From NCBI GenBank assembly GCA_944470555.2, contig OX104130.1, positions 70,251,160 to 70,315,159 of the forward strand: a stretch of DNA of 64,000 nt, in the 5' to 3' direction. The notes under the pieces are model-generated. The model did not search any database, was not told the DNA's origin, and was given only the letters and a program-made list of their open reading frames with translations. The stretch comes from Heterobilharzia americana. Lineage: Eukaryota > Platyhelminthes > Trematoda > Strigeidida > Schistosomatidae. Position 1 is the first letter of the stretch, and each line of letters opens with the position of its first letter. Both the position numbers and the translations under genes were made by a program. Shown piece after piece: positions 46,562-57,537 of the stretch.

Positions 46562-47260
46562 CTAACGATGTTGATTGAAAGGTCTTGTTAGATTGGTTTC
46601 GCAAACAAATCGTAAGCCGATGACAACGTGGTCACTACTGCCCAGAGGAGGTAGGATTGCTGAGTTGTCTACCAGGAACTCTTCATTTGTGAAGGCGCAG
46701 TCTAAGCGAGATGGGGTTTGAGTCTTCCTAACTCGCGTCACCGTCCACACATTTCCGTAAGCTCCAGCCCCAATCAAGTGGAAGAATCTGGCTTCAGTGG
46801 AATGGTCGCCCCCGCTAAACGCGCGACCTGTAAAGCTGACCTTTGGTAGATTAAAATCTCCTAAAACCAGCGTGTGTGTGTGCCGCAGTTTAAGAGGGCA
46901 ACTGACTGCCTCCAGCATCTGGTTATATTGTGAATCGGCAGGCGGTTTTCTGTAAATGACTCCCACCAAGCACTTTGTAGCCTTGGACAGCTTCATTGTG
47001 CACTAAAAGGACTCTTCAAGGCATTCCGGTTGTTGGATATGTATTTGGTGGGCTGAGAGAGGGAAGCTGACGTAAAGTGCTACCCCGCCCTCCCTACCAG
47101 CCTTCCTGTCACTGCGAAACGATATGGTATTAGCAGTTGACAGTTCCTGGTTTGACATTTTAGGCAAAGCCCATGTCTCAGCAACACCGATAAGGCGAGC
47201 AAAAGCATCCCTACTTAGGTCCCGCAGCTCTTCAAGTTTGTTCAGTAGACTGCGCATTAG
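46562..47260 (-). pseudogene. CR1-like ORF2, AP endonuclease domain
   Basis: 47257-47003 begins with the endonuclease N-terminus 'RSLLNKLEELR' and 'IGVAETWA' (catalytic Glu) and holds 'GGVALYVS'. A frame change at about 47000 leads to 46996-46562 with 'LVGVIYRKPPAD', 'LVLGDFNLPKVSF' (GD-x-N), 'SRLDCAFTNEEF' and 'LGSSDHVVIGL' (terminal S-D-H). All catalytic motifs are readable. The domain nicks the target for priming. Confidence 0.85.
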
Positions 47261-47569
47261 CGTAGACGCGGTTTATGCTCTGCACTCGGAATGCAATGCC
47301 TGCACCCTCTCTATTTTCCAGTTGACTGGCTGGATCCTCAGGCGTGGGGGCTGGGAATGTGCCTGATCGCTGACTACTCTCAGTGCTCCCCGCCCCTTCC
47401 CCGTTTTTTGCATCTAGACAGTCTTCCAGAGATACAACTAGTTCCATTTTTCTGTTTTTGTTGCAGCCTTCCGTGCCGCGACCTATCAGGCCTCATGCTG
47501 ACTGCAGATGGCAGGCGATTTCTGTTCGCCCAGAAAGCCTACAATGTGGATGCTGCCATTTGAGAGGTT

Positions 47570-48765
47570 GGAAAGACCACTTTGATTAGCCCTGGTCTGG
47601 GGTCATCGTCTTTTTTGGTCATGCGTGAGACGCTTTGGTTGATTACTTCCTTCAGGTTCATAGTGTTCTTGAGGAACTTCCACTCGCGAGGATCGTAGTG
47701 AATATCCTCGGTGCCTAACTTCCGCTTCAGCTTTCAGCACATGAAATACCAGGAGTACATCCTCAACATCCTCTGGGCTGGAGAATGTGAGCCTCAAAAG
47801 ACGGGGTTTGCCCTTAGTTATCGGGTCGGGACAGTGAGATAGCCTAGTTGCGGCTACTGGCTTCATGTGGTCCGGCTTGAGGTTTCTCCATGCGCTCTCC
47901 CAAAGAACCCCATCATTCTTGTCCCGAAGACTATATGGGGGTTCAGGGCTGTCTGTCAAGTTCATGGCAATCAAGGAATCATTCCGGACATTGGTATGTC
48001 TTGTCAGCTGTTGATGCTCGGTCGTTCTTCGTTAAGCTTTCACCTCTTCTCCAGCTTTGCCCCCGTTCGTGGGGAACACGTTTGCTTGTCTGACAAACTG
48101 GTTATTGACTTGCGTGGTCTGATGTCCATTCCACTTTCCTGAGGACCCATGTTTAGCCCCCGATTTCCAGATTACCCAACTTGGGTTCGTTCCCTGGGTT
48201 TCTCACCTCCCCAGATCCGGTGGGTTTGACTGGAGTTGAAACTTGCTTGTTATTATTTCGTACAATGGCTACCCATTCTCCATCTTGACCATCCTTGTTT
48301 GGTATAACGGTTTCATTTCTCGCCTCATCTGTCGATGACGAAATCCGAGTGAAGGACCGTAGGACAGTTGATGTTATTGCACAACTGGGTGCATCTTGTC
48401 CACCGTCAAACTAGACCCTTGTTTTTGTCTAGCGACTTGAGCTCTTTTTCCACCAGACGATTTTCCAGCTCCATAACCCTCGTGCTTAGGCACTGCTTTT
48501 GTGTTTTCCAACTTCCCCTTTTTATGATCCACTTTCAGTCTGTTTTTATTCCGATGACATGTTGATGATGTTTTCAAGAGCATCGTCAGGTGCAGATCTA
48601 CACAGGCGACAATGCCACTTGCGGCCGGGCTTATTGAGTTTGGTGTACTCAGTTTGCGTTAGGTCAGTACAAGCGATATGGAACCATCCGTTGCACGTGT
48701 CGCATTGCATACCCGCCTGAACAGGTCTATGACAGCCCTGCCTCTCTCACATCTGTTTGGCCACC
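47570..48765 (-). pseudogene. CR1-like ORF1 with PHD finger
   Basis: Minus strand from about 48765: C-x2-C residues are interrupted by an apparent 8-base surplus (GGCAGGGC), then 'CHRPVQAGMQCDTCNGWFHI' and 'ACTDLTQTEYTKLNKPGRKW', closing with 'HCRLC'. This is the C4HC3 pattern of a PHD finger (C-x2-C, then C-x2-C-x4-H-x2-C, then W-H-C-x2-C). Basic frames follow ('KSSGGKRAQVARQKQGSS') and then 47974-47603 with 'KPRLLRLTFSSPEDVEDVLL', typical of trematode CR1 ORF1 proteins. Frame changes separate these parts. ORF1 proteins of this kind bind nucleic acid in the retrotransposition particle. Confidence 0.75.
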
Positions 48766-48800
48766 GTTTTCGTTGAAAGTATAGAGAGGGTATATATTTA

Positions 48801-50214
48801 AAAAAAACTGAAAATATAAACTCTGGAGAAGCTTGAAAAAGAGTAGTAACCTAAACGTTATCATATCAAACCAAAACCGGGACAGAGGTAGAGCCCCGTT
48901 ACCCTGGTATGAACAAAATTACAGGTAAGGAAGGGCAAACTTATTGAACTGGAAGCTCGAGAGAATACTCTTACTGAAAACCGGAGCTATCGTTGCGTTA
49001 GACAGAACAAAAGCTAAATTGCTGAATCACGGTAAGATAACACTTCCTTTCGAAAGCAGCGCCAAGTCAGTCATGTGTCTTTTCGTCCTTGCCCAAAGTA
49101 AAATTTTCAGTTTTTTGCTTAAAACTCACAGTGTGCTCTACAAGCAAATGCTGGTTGGGATGCACATGTGTGCGACTAGTTCATAGTTCATATAGAGATT
49201 ATTTTGATCTTTGCGACTAATTGTGGCAACATAAGGTGTACACACATCCTAAAATTACAGAAGTACATGACTTTTACTGGTCCATGGATCACTGCATTAC
49301 TTGGCAGTTAACATTCAGATCACTTTGTACTACTTTTCAGCCTTTCCAGCTTTCGAATTCTTCAAACACCATAGAATACACGGAAACTTGAGTTAGATGG
49401 TTTCTCGATTCTGGTAGAATAAAATATACACGAAATTATGCTGTTATCTATTTTTTCGAAACGGCCTCAATAAGGAACGCTAATGTTTACCCACCAATAG
49501 CCTATTAGCCAAGTGACCTACAAGTGCGTCAGTACTTCGCTTGCATCCATTCCCCAAACATTCAAAAGTTTGTGTGTAGTTTCGTGCACGAAATATCTTC
49601 TGGTTATTTTTGACTTATTATGCATATTTTCATTTGTTTTGCTGACCATAGTTGGATTTCGTTGTTAATTAGTAGTGATGTTTCGTCAGGATGGGAAGAA
49701 GTTCCTTTTTTTCACTGGTACTTGGTGGTTTGTTGTGTCTGTACCCAAACTAGCGAACCAAAAGTAAATTATTTACTTCGTCTCAATCTTAAATAGGCCT
49801 TTCGGGTAGTACGCATCCTAAATGTTACACTGAGTACTATCTTCTATCGGTGCTGTGAATTCGGTACCAGTTCAAACTGGTAAACACCGGGCCTTTTGGG
49901 TACTTCCCTACCACACTTCCCAACATTTATGCCCATCCAGAAACCTTTTTATATTCTACAGCTCTTCCTTTTCTCTTAAGAATTCATTTTAGTGTTGCAA
50001 ATTAGTCAGTTTACGCTTTTGTATCTGACTGACAAAATCAACGTAGGACCTCGCACACGCGTGCATCAGTTCAAGTCGCCGCAATTAACAGTAATATAAG
50101 AAAAACGTGGGGATACAAAAGAATTGATATCAAACTAAATAGAGTTGCTTGGGAGAACAAGCAGTTTGAAGATAGAGGTTAGTGCGATTATTCAAGGTTT
50201 ATCAGACGTCAAGG
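48801..50214. other. No recognisable feature
   Basis: Only short ORFs (80 codons or fewer) without resemblance to known families. Confidence 0.35.
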
Positions 50215-50610
50215 AGTGAATACATTGCACCATTGGCTTTCAACCATGTTTCTAAGAGTTCGCGATCATTGATTCCTACCGTCGGGTGCCCGACCCAGGG
50301 AGTCTAACTCCCGCATATGGCTCAAACCAGCAGTTCGAGACTTAGTCGACTGACGCCACGTTTTGTTCTCACCACCCTGAGCCCTACTCCAACCTAATCT
50401 AACTTCTCCTGGCACTGCACGCTGAGAAAGGAGGTAGCTTGGTATTCGCAGTACATGTCCAAGCCGTCTCAGTTGATGAACGTCCACAACCTCATCAGTT
50501 GAGTTACCTATCTTGCCTAGTACCCTTCGCCTGACCTCAACATTGCTCACGGTGATTCTTCCAAACGCGAATAGTGGTACAGAGATGTCTGTGATCGAAA
50601 CTGAGTTATT
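50215..50610 (-). mobile_element. Second RTE-type family, C-terminal fragment (-)
   Basis: Frame 50550-50266 reads 'MSNVEVRRRVLGKIGNSTDE', 'VVDVHQLRRLGHVLRIPSYL' and 'GGENKTWRQSTKSRTAGLSH', the C-terminus of a common schistosome non-LTR family different from RTE copies 1-3. Upstream on the minus strand 'LYHYSRLEES' continues it, and downstream 'LRNMVESQW' ends it. Only this end is present, consistent with severe 5' truncation. Confidence 0.75.
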
Positions 50611-53600
50611 GCTTCTTGTTTTCCACCTTTAATCGCCATAATTTTACACTGACAGACCAAAATCAATTTCATGTACACTCATTTCGGAGTCTGTTTACAT
50701 TCCTTCCGAAACTTTGGCTGCACTGCGGGCACTGACAGTTTTGGGGCGTGCAAATTTCGAGCAAAAGTTCGGGCGGACTTAATAGCGTTTGAAATCTGCG
50801 AAAAAAATCTTTTGGGTTTTGCGTGAATGTATACTCATGTCTCCGAGTGTACCCAAATGCTTTTTCAGAATATTAGCCAAAAGCCCGAATTGTTTGGCGG
50901 CTGGTTGTTGATATTAACGAAATAGACTACGCTTTATTATCCATTCAACGTTACGATGTTCGTTGTTACATACTAGCTGGCTGGTAAGTCCAATTCTGAG
51001 GCTTCATCCAACCTCAATATACTACGTCAGCATCGAGTGACACTGATTTCTACCTCTGTATGCATCCTTTCGATATGCTTTTTGGTTGACTAAAATCGCA
51101 GGCTAAAGATTACGACTGCTTCTATGAAAACAACGAGAAAAATTCCATCTCAATATCCATCTTAGGGATAACTAGGTTTGATATGTAGTATGCGAAATAT
51201 TTTATCCACTGGCTGTCAGTGAGTTAATTAGCTGTCATCGCCTAACCTTTTATTATATGGAAGTTCGTAAAATCAAATACCTGTATCTTTATGTACGTGC
51301 TTTAACTTCTGCTTCCCACTGTGTGTGTGTTGTGTACGGTAATTCTAGCAGGTTAGACTATTTGTTTGATAAACTCAATAAAGAATTCAGAATGTTTTCT
51401 TGTCACCATTTGTGGCCGATTATAGTGGTTTTAAACAGCGAGTTAGAACACGTATTAAAAAGATTTCAGAATTCAGTCAGTTGCGGAAACTAAGTAAATC
51501 ATGAACCCGTAAGTAATATTTTGGCTGATTGGCTCCGTTAGGGAAGTCGTGCATTTTGATGAAAGTTCAGGGCAGCATGGGTATCAAGAAATAAACTTAA
51601 CATCACTAACACAGAAAGGTTAAAAATTCTATGGACATGAAGCTACGTTATTTTTGTGATATCATTGAGTACCCTGATTGTTTTCCAATCTAAGTCGCTC
51701 ATAATTACATTGAAAGAAAAGACGAAAACGTTAACCACTTGGGTAGTCGACAATGTTAGTTTAAAATTACTAATTTGTGGTAATCATTTGTCATTGGTAA
51801 AATAATGATAGTTTGTACTACGATTAACTTAGTTTACTAAGTCTTACTAGTAGCAGATCAGAACAAAAGTGCGACAAAATAATTATGTTTGTGTGATAGA
51901 TCTCAAAAAAACGTATTTCTCGACTAGACAAAAGGAATATACACAGAAGCAAAGGAGCACCTAAGCACCAGGTAAATGGATTATCGAAGAAGCAGTTTCA
52001 GGGACCCATTCTAAGAGCCCCTCACTAACTTTAATTTAAACCACTAACAAAGAAAAAGAAGCCACAGCATGGTCACCACTGATTCTGAGCCATATTCGAT
52101 GTCTCCAGTCGGACTTGCTCCTCCTGCATTCCACACATGAATTTCTAATGTAGTAATATTATAGTAATCCTTTCTTTCAGGACATCACGTCATGAGCTGA
52201 CGATTTTTACTCTCTTCCTATCTAGTATCATAGCTGATGGATGGTGTTATTTTAGGTTCTGGAACCACAATCTGAACACGAAATCCAGTGTTTGCATATC
52301 ATTTAATAGGCAATAATAACCATTATACCCAAATACTGTCAGACCTCAAAATTACCTACTCGAATGGTGAAAAGCGAATAGTATGCTAATAATCGCAACT
52401 TGACTAAGTACGATCTCACCAGCCTGATGTCACAGTGAAATAATATCTTCTACATGCTCAGGCCAAAAAGTTCATAGTGCCAGGTGAACACGACCGCCAC
52501 CACTATATACCCTCTTAAATAGCCCTGCAATGTCACCACTCAAGTTTGAGGGGGAATGACGTAATTAGACGACCCCGCTTAACCCACCTACTGGTTCGTA
52601 GTAATGAATGTGTTATATACTTGAGCTCTTAGGGCGTTTTTGTGTGTGTAACATTCAAGGTCTTGTTGAATTTGTCAGGGACAACCTTCTCCCACAGTCA
52701 CATTCATAGCACAGTCCTGTCAAACGTAACTATTATATCAGGAAACACAACGGTCCATGTCATGCAATATTTGATGGTATTCGAGCATCTAAAGTAGAGT
52801 GAGCACGTAATCACTGAATGAATGACCCAAACAGCACCCAGCCTGCTGCTCAAGAATCAGATTCTTAAGCGTTTTACAGCCCTGCTAAGTATGATAGTAG
52901 CTGTTAGTTTAGTTGCGACCGGTAAATAGATCCCCTAATGATTGTCACACATATTATAGGCCTTTTTCAAAGATTAAGACAATGATGAACTTTGAGGTTG
53001 TTGCATGGCGTACCATATGTCTCACAGAATGTTTCGCTGACACCAGGCTTATTGCAGCTAATTTTTTGAACCAATTCGAATACTTTCTGACAATTACCAG
53101 GTGCAGCCGCGGCTTCCATTTCACTCGTGTGTTCTGTCTATCGAGTCCCGCAACGCTTGTGCGTGCCTTGTGATCCCTGTCGTAAACAACTTACGCATAC
53201 TGTGCATACGTTAAAGTAGATCAGTGACTGTCACACAGCTGCTCACGGGAACAATGTTCATTAGCGAGATATCCTTTTAAGTTTCAAGCAGCATTATCTT
53301 TATGATGTTCTATGGGTACAGTCACTGGTCATCTGTACTTCCTGGAAGTTGGGCAGCTATTGTTGAAGCAAGCTGTGCTTGATATTTAGTTGTAATGATG
53401 GATGCAACCAACTTCCTGCTATCTTTTAGGATGACAACCTTGGCGGTCCCTAAAATGCAAGGGGAACTTAGCAAATTAAAATGTAATCAGAGTTTATACA
53501 GGTGCCCCAGAATAAAAACAGCAGTTTTAAATTAACAGTATTGCTAGCTAATTGTTATGTGATCTCTTGGAGCCCAAACTTAAGCGGTAGATGTAGGACA

Positions 53601-54030
53601 CCAGACCATCGTAACGGGACTAGCTGTTTTACAAATTGATATTGACTAGAAATAGGTTGTGATCTGAGCCGAACCTTATTGTCTGCCTTGTGACTGATTG
53701 ACTGACATTGATAAGCTAGACATCTGACCTGCATGGCTGCAAGACATTATGAGCAGATACGAAATGCTTGATCACAAGGAAATAATAGATTTTGTTATCT
53801 ATTTCTAAATGCAAGCCAAAACCTATTGATCATTTCACAGTTTTTCCATCAATCTAGGTAATTCACTTACGTAGTTCACTTTTGATTAGTGTCGATTACA
53901 TCCAACCATCTGAATATATATTTTCCTTTTAAATTGTGCTAAAGTCATGCGGCTTTATTATATATTTCTAGATGGAGACAATATTTCGGCTTTACTGGAT
54001 CTTTTATTCAAGTAATGGTTCAGCTTAGTG
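50611..54030. other. Upstream region of HINFP, no other gene recognised
   Basis: Nothing coding is supported. Just before the HINFP start, a pyrimidine-containing TATATATTTCTAG|ATGGAG (about 53958-53976) could be a splice acceptor for a 5' UTR exon or a spliced leader. The ATG in it runs into a stop before the main start. Confidence 0.35.
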
Positions 54031-54156
54031 ATGCCGAAAGGTAGGAAGTCTCTGCTTTATGGCGTCAAATTTTCCTATTGTTGTGAATGGCAGAACTGCT
54101 CCTGTTCTTGCGATGACGAGGATTCACTCAAATTTCATCAGCTACAACATTTTAAG
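54031..54156 (+). CDS. HINFP: HINFP ortholog, coding exon 1 (zinc finger 1)
   Basis: 42 codons from ATG 54031 (an in-frame GTG precedes it; ATG is chosen) to the donor AAG|GTTAGT at 54156/54157, phase 0. It encodes MPKGRKSLLYG, then a C2H2 finger C-x4-C-x12-H-x3-H (residues 18-40; 'CCEWQNCSCSC' and 'HQLQH'). The unusual C-x4-C start with E-W matches finger 1 of histone H4 transcription factor (HINFP/MIZF), a nuclear protein that activates histone H4 genes at the G1/S transition in vertebrates. The assignment rests on the succession of fingers across the three exons. 5' UTR and promoter are not resolved. Confidence 0.8.
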
Positions 54157-54479
54157 GTTAGTTTTATTATTTTCTTAGTGTGCTATCACAGTCACAAAAA
54201 AGAAACTTCTTCATTACTTTGAACGAGTTCAAATGAACTTATATGATGGACAGGTTACTAGTCTTAGTCAATTCCGCTAGTACCTGCAGTAATAACTGTG
54301 TGTCCTGTTACGTGTGCATTAGGTTTTAAAAGGATAGACTTATTACAAGTCTGATTTCGTTAAATCCAGCTATTTTTTTAAATCTTATCTTTGGATTAGC
54401 ATTTCTACCAACAAGCTAGCTAATCTATTGTTGTTTATTTAAAGCATTCACAATCAACGAAATACTTATTTTGTCTTGA

Positions 54480-55020
54480 AATGATAGAAAAGATTTGTAG
54501 CTCAGGATGAGGATGATGGTGGTGTGGTGTTCTCTGAGCTTTGGGTTTTGTTGTGAACGTTTCATCACTAAGCTTAGTGACATCTTCAGCCCGAACTTCA
54601 TAATTGAATATGTAGACTGTTTTTATTGACCTTGGGTGTTTCCCAACTGTAAGTTGGGGAAGATATTTTTCATCACATCCTCACTTCTTTGACCTTAGAT
54701 TTCCTTCAGTCAAGCCATCAGATACTTTTCGTTGGAGTGAAATTGTGCTGTTTATTGTTGTCACATTGTACATCATTATTGGTTTGTCCGGTCAATTCGC
54801 CCTTGGTTGATGGATAGCTGTTTTAAAAAAATTGGATTACAGATTGGGTCTATGTTTACTTTTCTGTTGACTGCCTTTCCGTTTGAATGCCATGCTTCCA
54901 GAAATTATCTTGCAGCTTTTTAACCTGCTGTTTAGAGGATTTCCACATTCTCCCAATTGGATTCGCGATCGTAATTGTCCAGATGCATTGAAACCATATA
55001 CTTATTTTAAATCTGATTAG
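54480..55020 (-). mobile_element. Penelope-like element fragment PLE-e (-), C-terminal end
   Basis: The minus strand from about 55015 reads 'MHLDNYDRESNWENVEILKQ' and 'NFWKHGIQTERQST', the terminal part of a PLE GIY-YIG protein. The following sequence down to about 54500 contains GCTGAAGATGTCACTAAGCT (minus), a 3' end of the kind seen in schistosome PLE terminal repeats. Inserted in HINFP intron 1 in antisense orientation. Confidence 0.6.
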
Positions 55021-55570
55021 TGATTAGTACACTAACGTGTTGCAAGCGTCGAAACTTCAGGAATTGATTTTGTCAATAGTTCCCGAAACGCACGTCAAAT
55101 GTGTTTTTCGAATCAAATCTGATGTGAAATGTTTACGAGTTTCTCAACTGAGTTTTGATCAGAGTTAATGAAATATGCATTATTGCATATCATGATTGAA
55201 AAATCCAGAATTCATAATTGTAGAACAGCAGGAGTTTCATCAGTACATTGTACTTGTGGTGAATATTAAAAAAACTAATATTTGCTGAGCATATGAGAAA
55301 ACGAAGCATTAAAGTTGCCGTTGTCGGATGAAGGAAAAGAAATCGTCATTGTGAACGAAGCTAGTTTCTTTAAAACTAAAACATTTTCTAGGAAAATGTG
55401 GAATGTATAGTTAGGGAATGTGTTGCATCACTGTCAACACTACTTTGTTCAGTTTAGCTGTTGGATAGCGCAAAACATTTATGAAAGTAAAGTAGCCATA
55501 AGTTGACATGTATCATTAACTTTTATACTCAAGTCTAGGAGGAAGATGTTTTACGTCGACTAGTGATACA

Positions 55571-55908
55571 AATCCAAAACACTCTATACAGTTACCAAGG
55601 TAAAGAAAGGTTAATTACAGTCTTTTTCTGAGTGCATAGGTCAGGTCGAAAATGTTTAATGGCGAGAACTTCTGCAAATCGTAATAAACATGGCCTTTGT
55701 TTGTTAGTTATTGCTAGGCGCCTAAGGAAAACAGGGCATTAAATAGGTGTTCCTCAATCCTTCGGGATAATAAACAAACAAAGAACGCCATTTTTATTAC
55801 TATTTGCGGAAGCCGGTTCCATCAAACATTTTCAATCTGATCTGCGTATACAGAAAGAGACTAATTAACCTTTCTTTACCTTGGTAACTGTATATAATGT
55901 TTTGCATA
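55571..55908. mobile_element. Foldback (MITE-like) element with 140-bp inverted arms
   Basis: The left arm 55571-55712 and the reverse complement of 55768-55908 match closely, including CAGTTACCAAGGTAAAGAAA immediately followed by GGTTAATTA, then GAAAATGTTT, TAGTAATAAA and CTTTGTTTGTT. The spacer is about 55 bp. In HINFP pre-mRNA this would form a long imperfect hairpin. No coding capacity; no target duplication was clear to me. Confidence 0.8.
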
Positions 55909-56251
55909 TGTATCTATATAGTTTTCCTTTATTTTGATTGCATCACCTCTTCATTGATGACTGTTAATTACTCAACCCAAAGTTTTTTTGTGTAATAAGG
56001 TAACCTACTAGCTCTTTAAGAACCCCTTGTTTTACACTCCGGTCTGTTTATTGTCACTCCCTTTCCATAGCTCCAGAATTTTTTTATCTCATCACTGCCA
56101 CTGATTCTGACTAAGGTTTGTAATTACTAATTCTGTGTTTCCGTGACTCGCTACCTTATTGTATCTCCTGGATTTCAAATCATCATCTATTTCTATATAT
56201 TCCAAGTGTTATGTCATTGTTACCACTGATACTTTACTTCAAATGTAGGTT

Positions 56252-56310
56252 GTTTGCAGCTGATGAAAGGCTTCGAAATAAAATGACCTCGTTTTATTCT
56301 GCAAATGTTT
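56252..56310 (+). ncRNA. Hammerhead-like ribozyme motif in HINFP intron 1
   Basis: TTTGCAG, CTGATGA (56260-56266), AAGGCTTC, GAAA (56275-56278), TAAAATGACCTCGTTTTATT, CTGCAAA. Stem I (TTTGCAG with CTGCAAA) pairs over seven positions. Stem III, starting at the last A of GAAA (ATAAAA with TTTTAT), pairs over six. The cleavage triplet would be ATT. Both core strands are exact. Stem II is the weak point: AAGGCTTC allows at most a very short helix and lacks the usual G-C closing pair. A related, decayed copy lies at 23585. Confidence 0.5.
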
Positions 56311-56889
56311 TTGTTCTTGCATTGTTCAGATTTGTCAATGGAACTAAATTTATGACATTTCTAAAAATATTAGGTCTTGTTTGGATAGAAGCTGATTCGA
56401 AAAACTTCATTCTAACGTTTGAGATGAATCACGAGGTCTTGCTAGTCATTATACAGAAACCAAGACAATATGACCGACCAATATTCCTTCGTGAATTTTT
56501 ATCAGACAGAAAGATGTGTTGTAAATTTCCCAATGAATACTAATATAAGCTAATATAGTAAGGTTGAAATGTCTCCTATCACTTGTATTATGTTACGTGT
56601 TAGCGCATGTTGAAGCTGTTTTAACGTTTCGCTGAGTGTGCCCTGCAACTGCGACGCTTAGTATCAGAAATTTTGATTTTTTTTTCTATGACCCATTTTT
56701 TAGCAGTTGCATGGTAACATCTACTACTATAAAAAGATATCTAATCTATTCCGGAAAATCTTTCAAATTTATACCTTCTTAATTGTTTTAATTAAGATTC
56801 TCTGGTGTATAAGCTTAAGCTTTTTTCTGGGTTTTCGGATTATTGCTGATTGATAAACGGAAAAATCACGACATTTCAATGGAACGCCA

Positions 56890-56892
<3 letters not shown>

Positions 56893-56945
<53 letters not shown>
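56893..56945. repeat. (AT)n microsatellite
   Basis: About 53 bases of alternating AT in HINFP intron 1. It also produces a spurious tyrosine/isoleucine-repeat frame. Confidence 0.95.
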
Positions 56946-56947
<2 letters not shown>

Positions 56948-57231
56948 CTCATTACTATAATCTAAAACCTGAATATTACCCTAGTATTCATTTCTGTCAA
57001 CTGGTATCTTCTAGAGATTTTCATCATCATAACTATACTGATTTCCGTTACTATTCTGACCGGAAGACAGTCAAATCAAGGGTAATGTGTGCATATCCTA
57101 CATCCTATTTTGAACTTGTCTCATTCAAGTATGTTATCAATGCATTTGTGTTTATTAGCAAGTTTTGATTATCCAAGTTTTGGTAAATATAAATGTTTTA
57201 AAGCTTTGCATATTTCATTTTGTGTAAATAG

Positions 57232-57537
57232 GTATTGTGCGATCAAGTTTCTCAGGGTCTGTGTCTTCCTATCTGTGGAATATGTAATTCTGCTTTGAAT
57301 ACAACTGATCTCGATGGGATTGAAAGGCATTCATTTTTTCATTCATGGGTTAGCCAATTGAAGAAAACTGGAAAATATATTTTGGAAACTAACGACTGGC
57401 CATTATGCATGTTCGACTCAAAATGGTGTAATTCAATACCTGAGCTTCCAACTAAGTTTGAATGTGGTTGGGAATATTGTGATTTTAAAACCAATGATGT
57501 TTCTACGTTTATTACCCATGTGTCGAAACATTCAGAG
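57232..57537 (+). CDS. HINFP: HINFP ortholog, coding exon 2 (zinc fingers 2 and 3)
   Basis: 102 codons between acceptor AAATAG|GTATTG (57231/57232) and donor GAG|GTATGG (57537/57538), phase 0 at both ends. Finger 2 is C-x2-C-x14-H-x3-H ('CGICNSALNTT...ERHSFFH'). The linker 'WPLCMFD...CNSIPELPTKF' parallels the HINFP stretch between fingers 2 and 3. Finger 3 is C-x4-C-x12-H-x3-H ('CGWEYCDFKT...HVSKH'). Order, spacing and linker fit HINFP rather than a generic zinc-finger protein. The acceptor has a weak pyrimidine tract; an alternative AG 24 bases downstream (CTCAG|GGTCTG) also keeps the frame. Confidence 0.82.

Larger units (their letters stand above)
44460..48800 (-). mobile_element. CR1-like non-LTR retrotransposon, near complete (-)
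   Basis: Reading right to left: ORF1 with a PHD finger (about 48760-47570), then ORF2 with AP endonuclease (about 47260-46560), RT (46480-45230) and C-terminal region (to 44485). All parts are present in order and long frames survive (352, 211 and 144 codons), with only a few frame changes, so this is the best-preserved non-LTR element of the window. PHD-type ORF1 plus APE-RT ORF2 is the CR1 layout. The 3' end lies a little below 44485; the 5' end is uncertain. Confidence 0.88.
54157..57231 (+). other. HINFP: HINFP intron 1
   Basis: GTTAGT...AATAG, about 3.1 kb. It contains the PLE-e fragment, the foldback element, the 56.26 kb hammerhead-like motif and (AT)n, all listed separately. The remainder is AT-rich with nothing recognised. 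Confidence 0.7.

Noticed and set aside
47124..47589. Plus-strand ORFs of 68-90 codons over the CR1-like element
   Set aside because: Antisense shadows of CR1 ORF2/ORF1.
56211..56543. 110-codon ORF in HINFP intron 1
   Set aside because: It overlaps the dispersed repeat shared with 23585 and the hammerhead-like fold; the peptide similarity to the 23.5 kb frame simply reflects the shared repeat.
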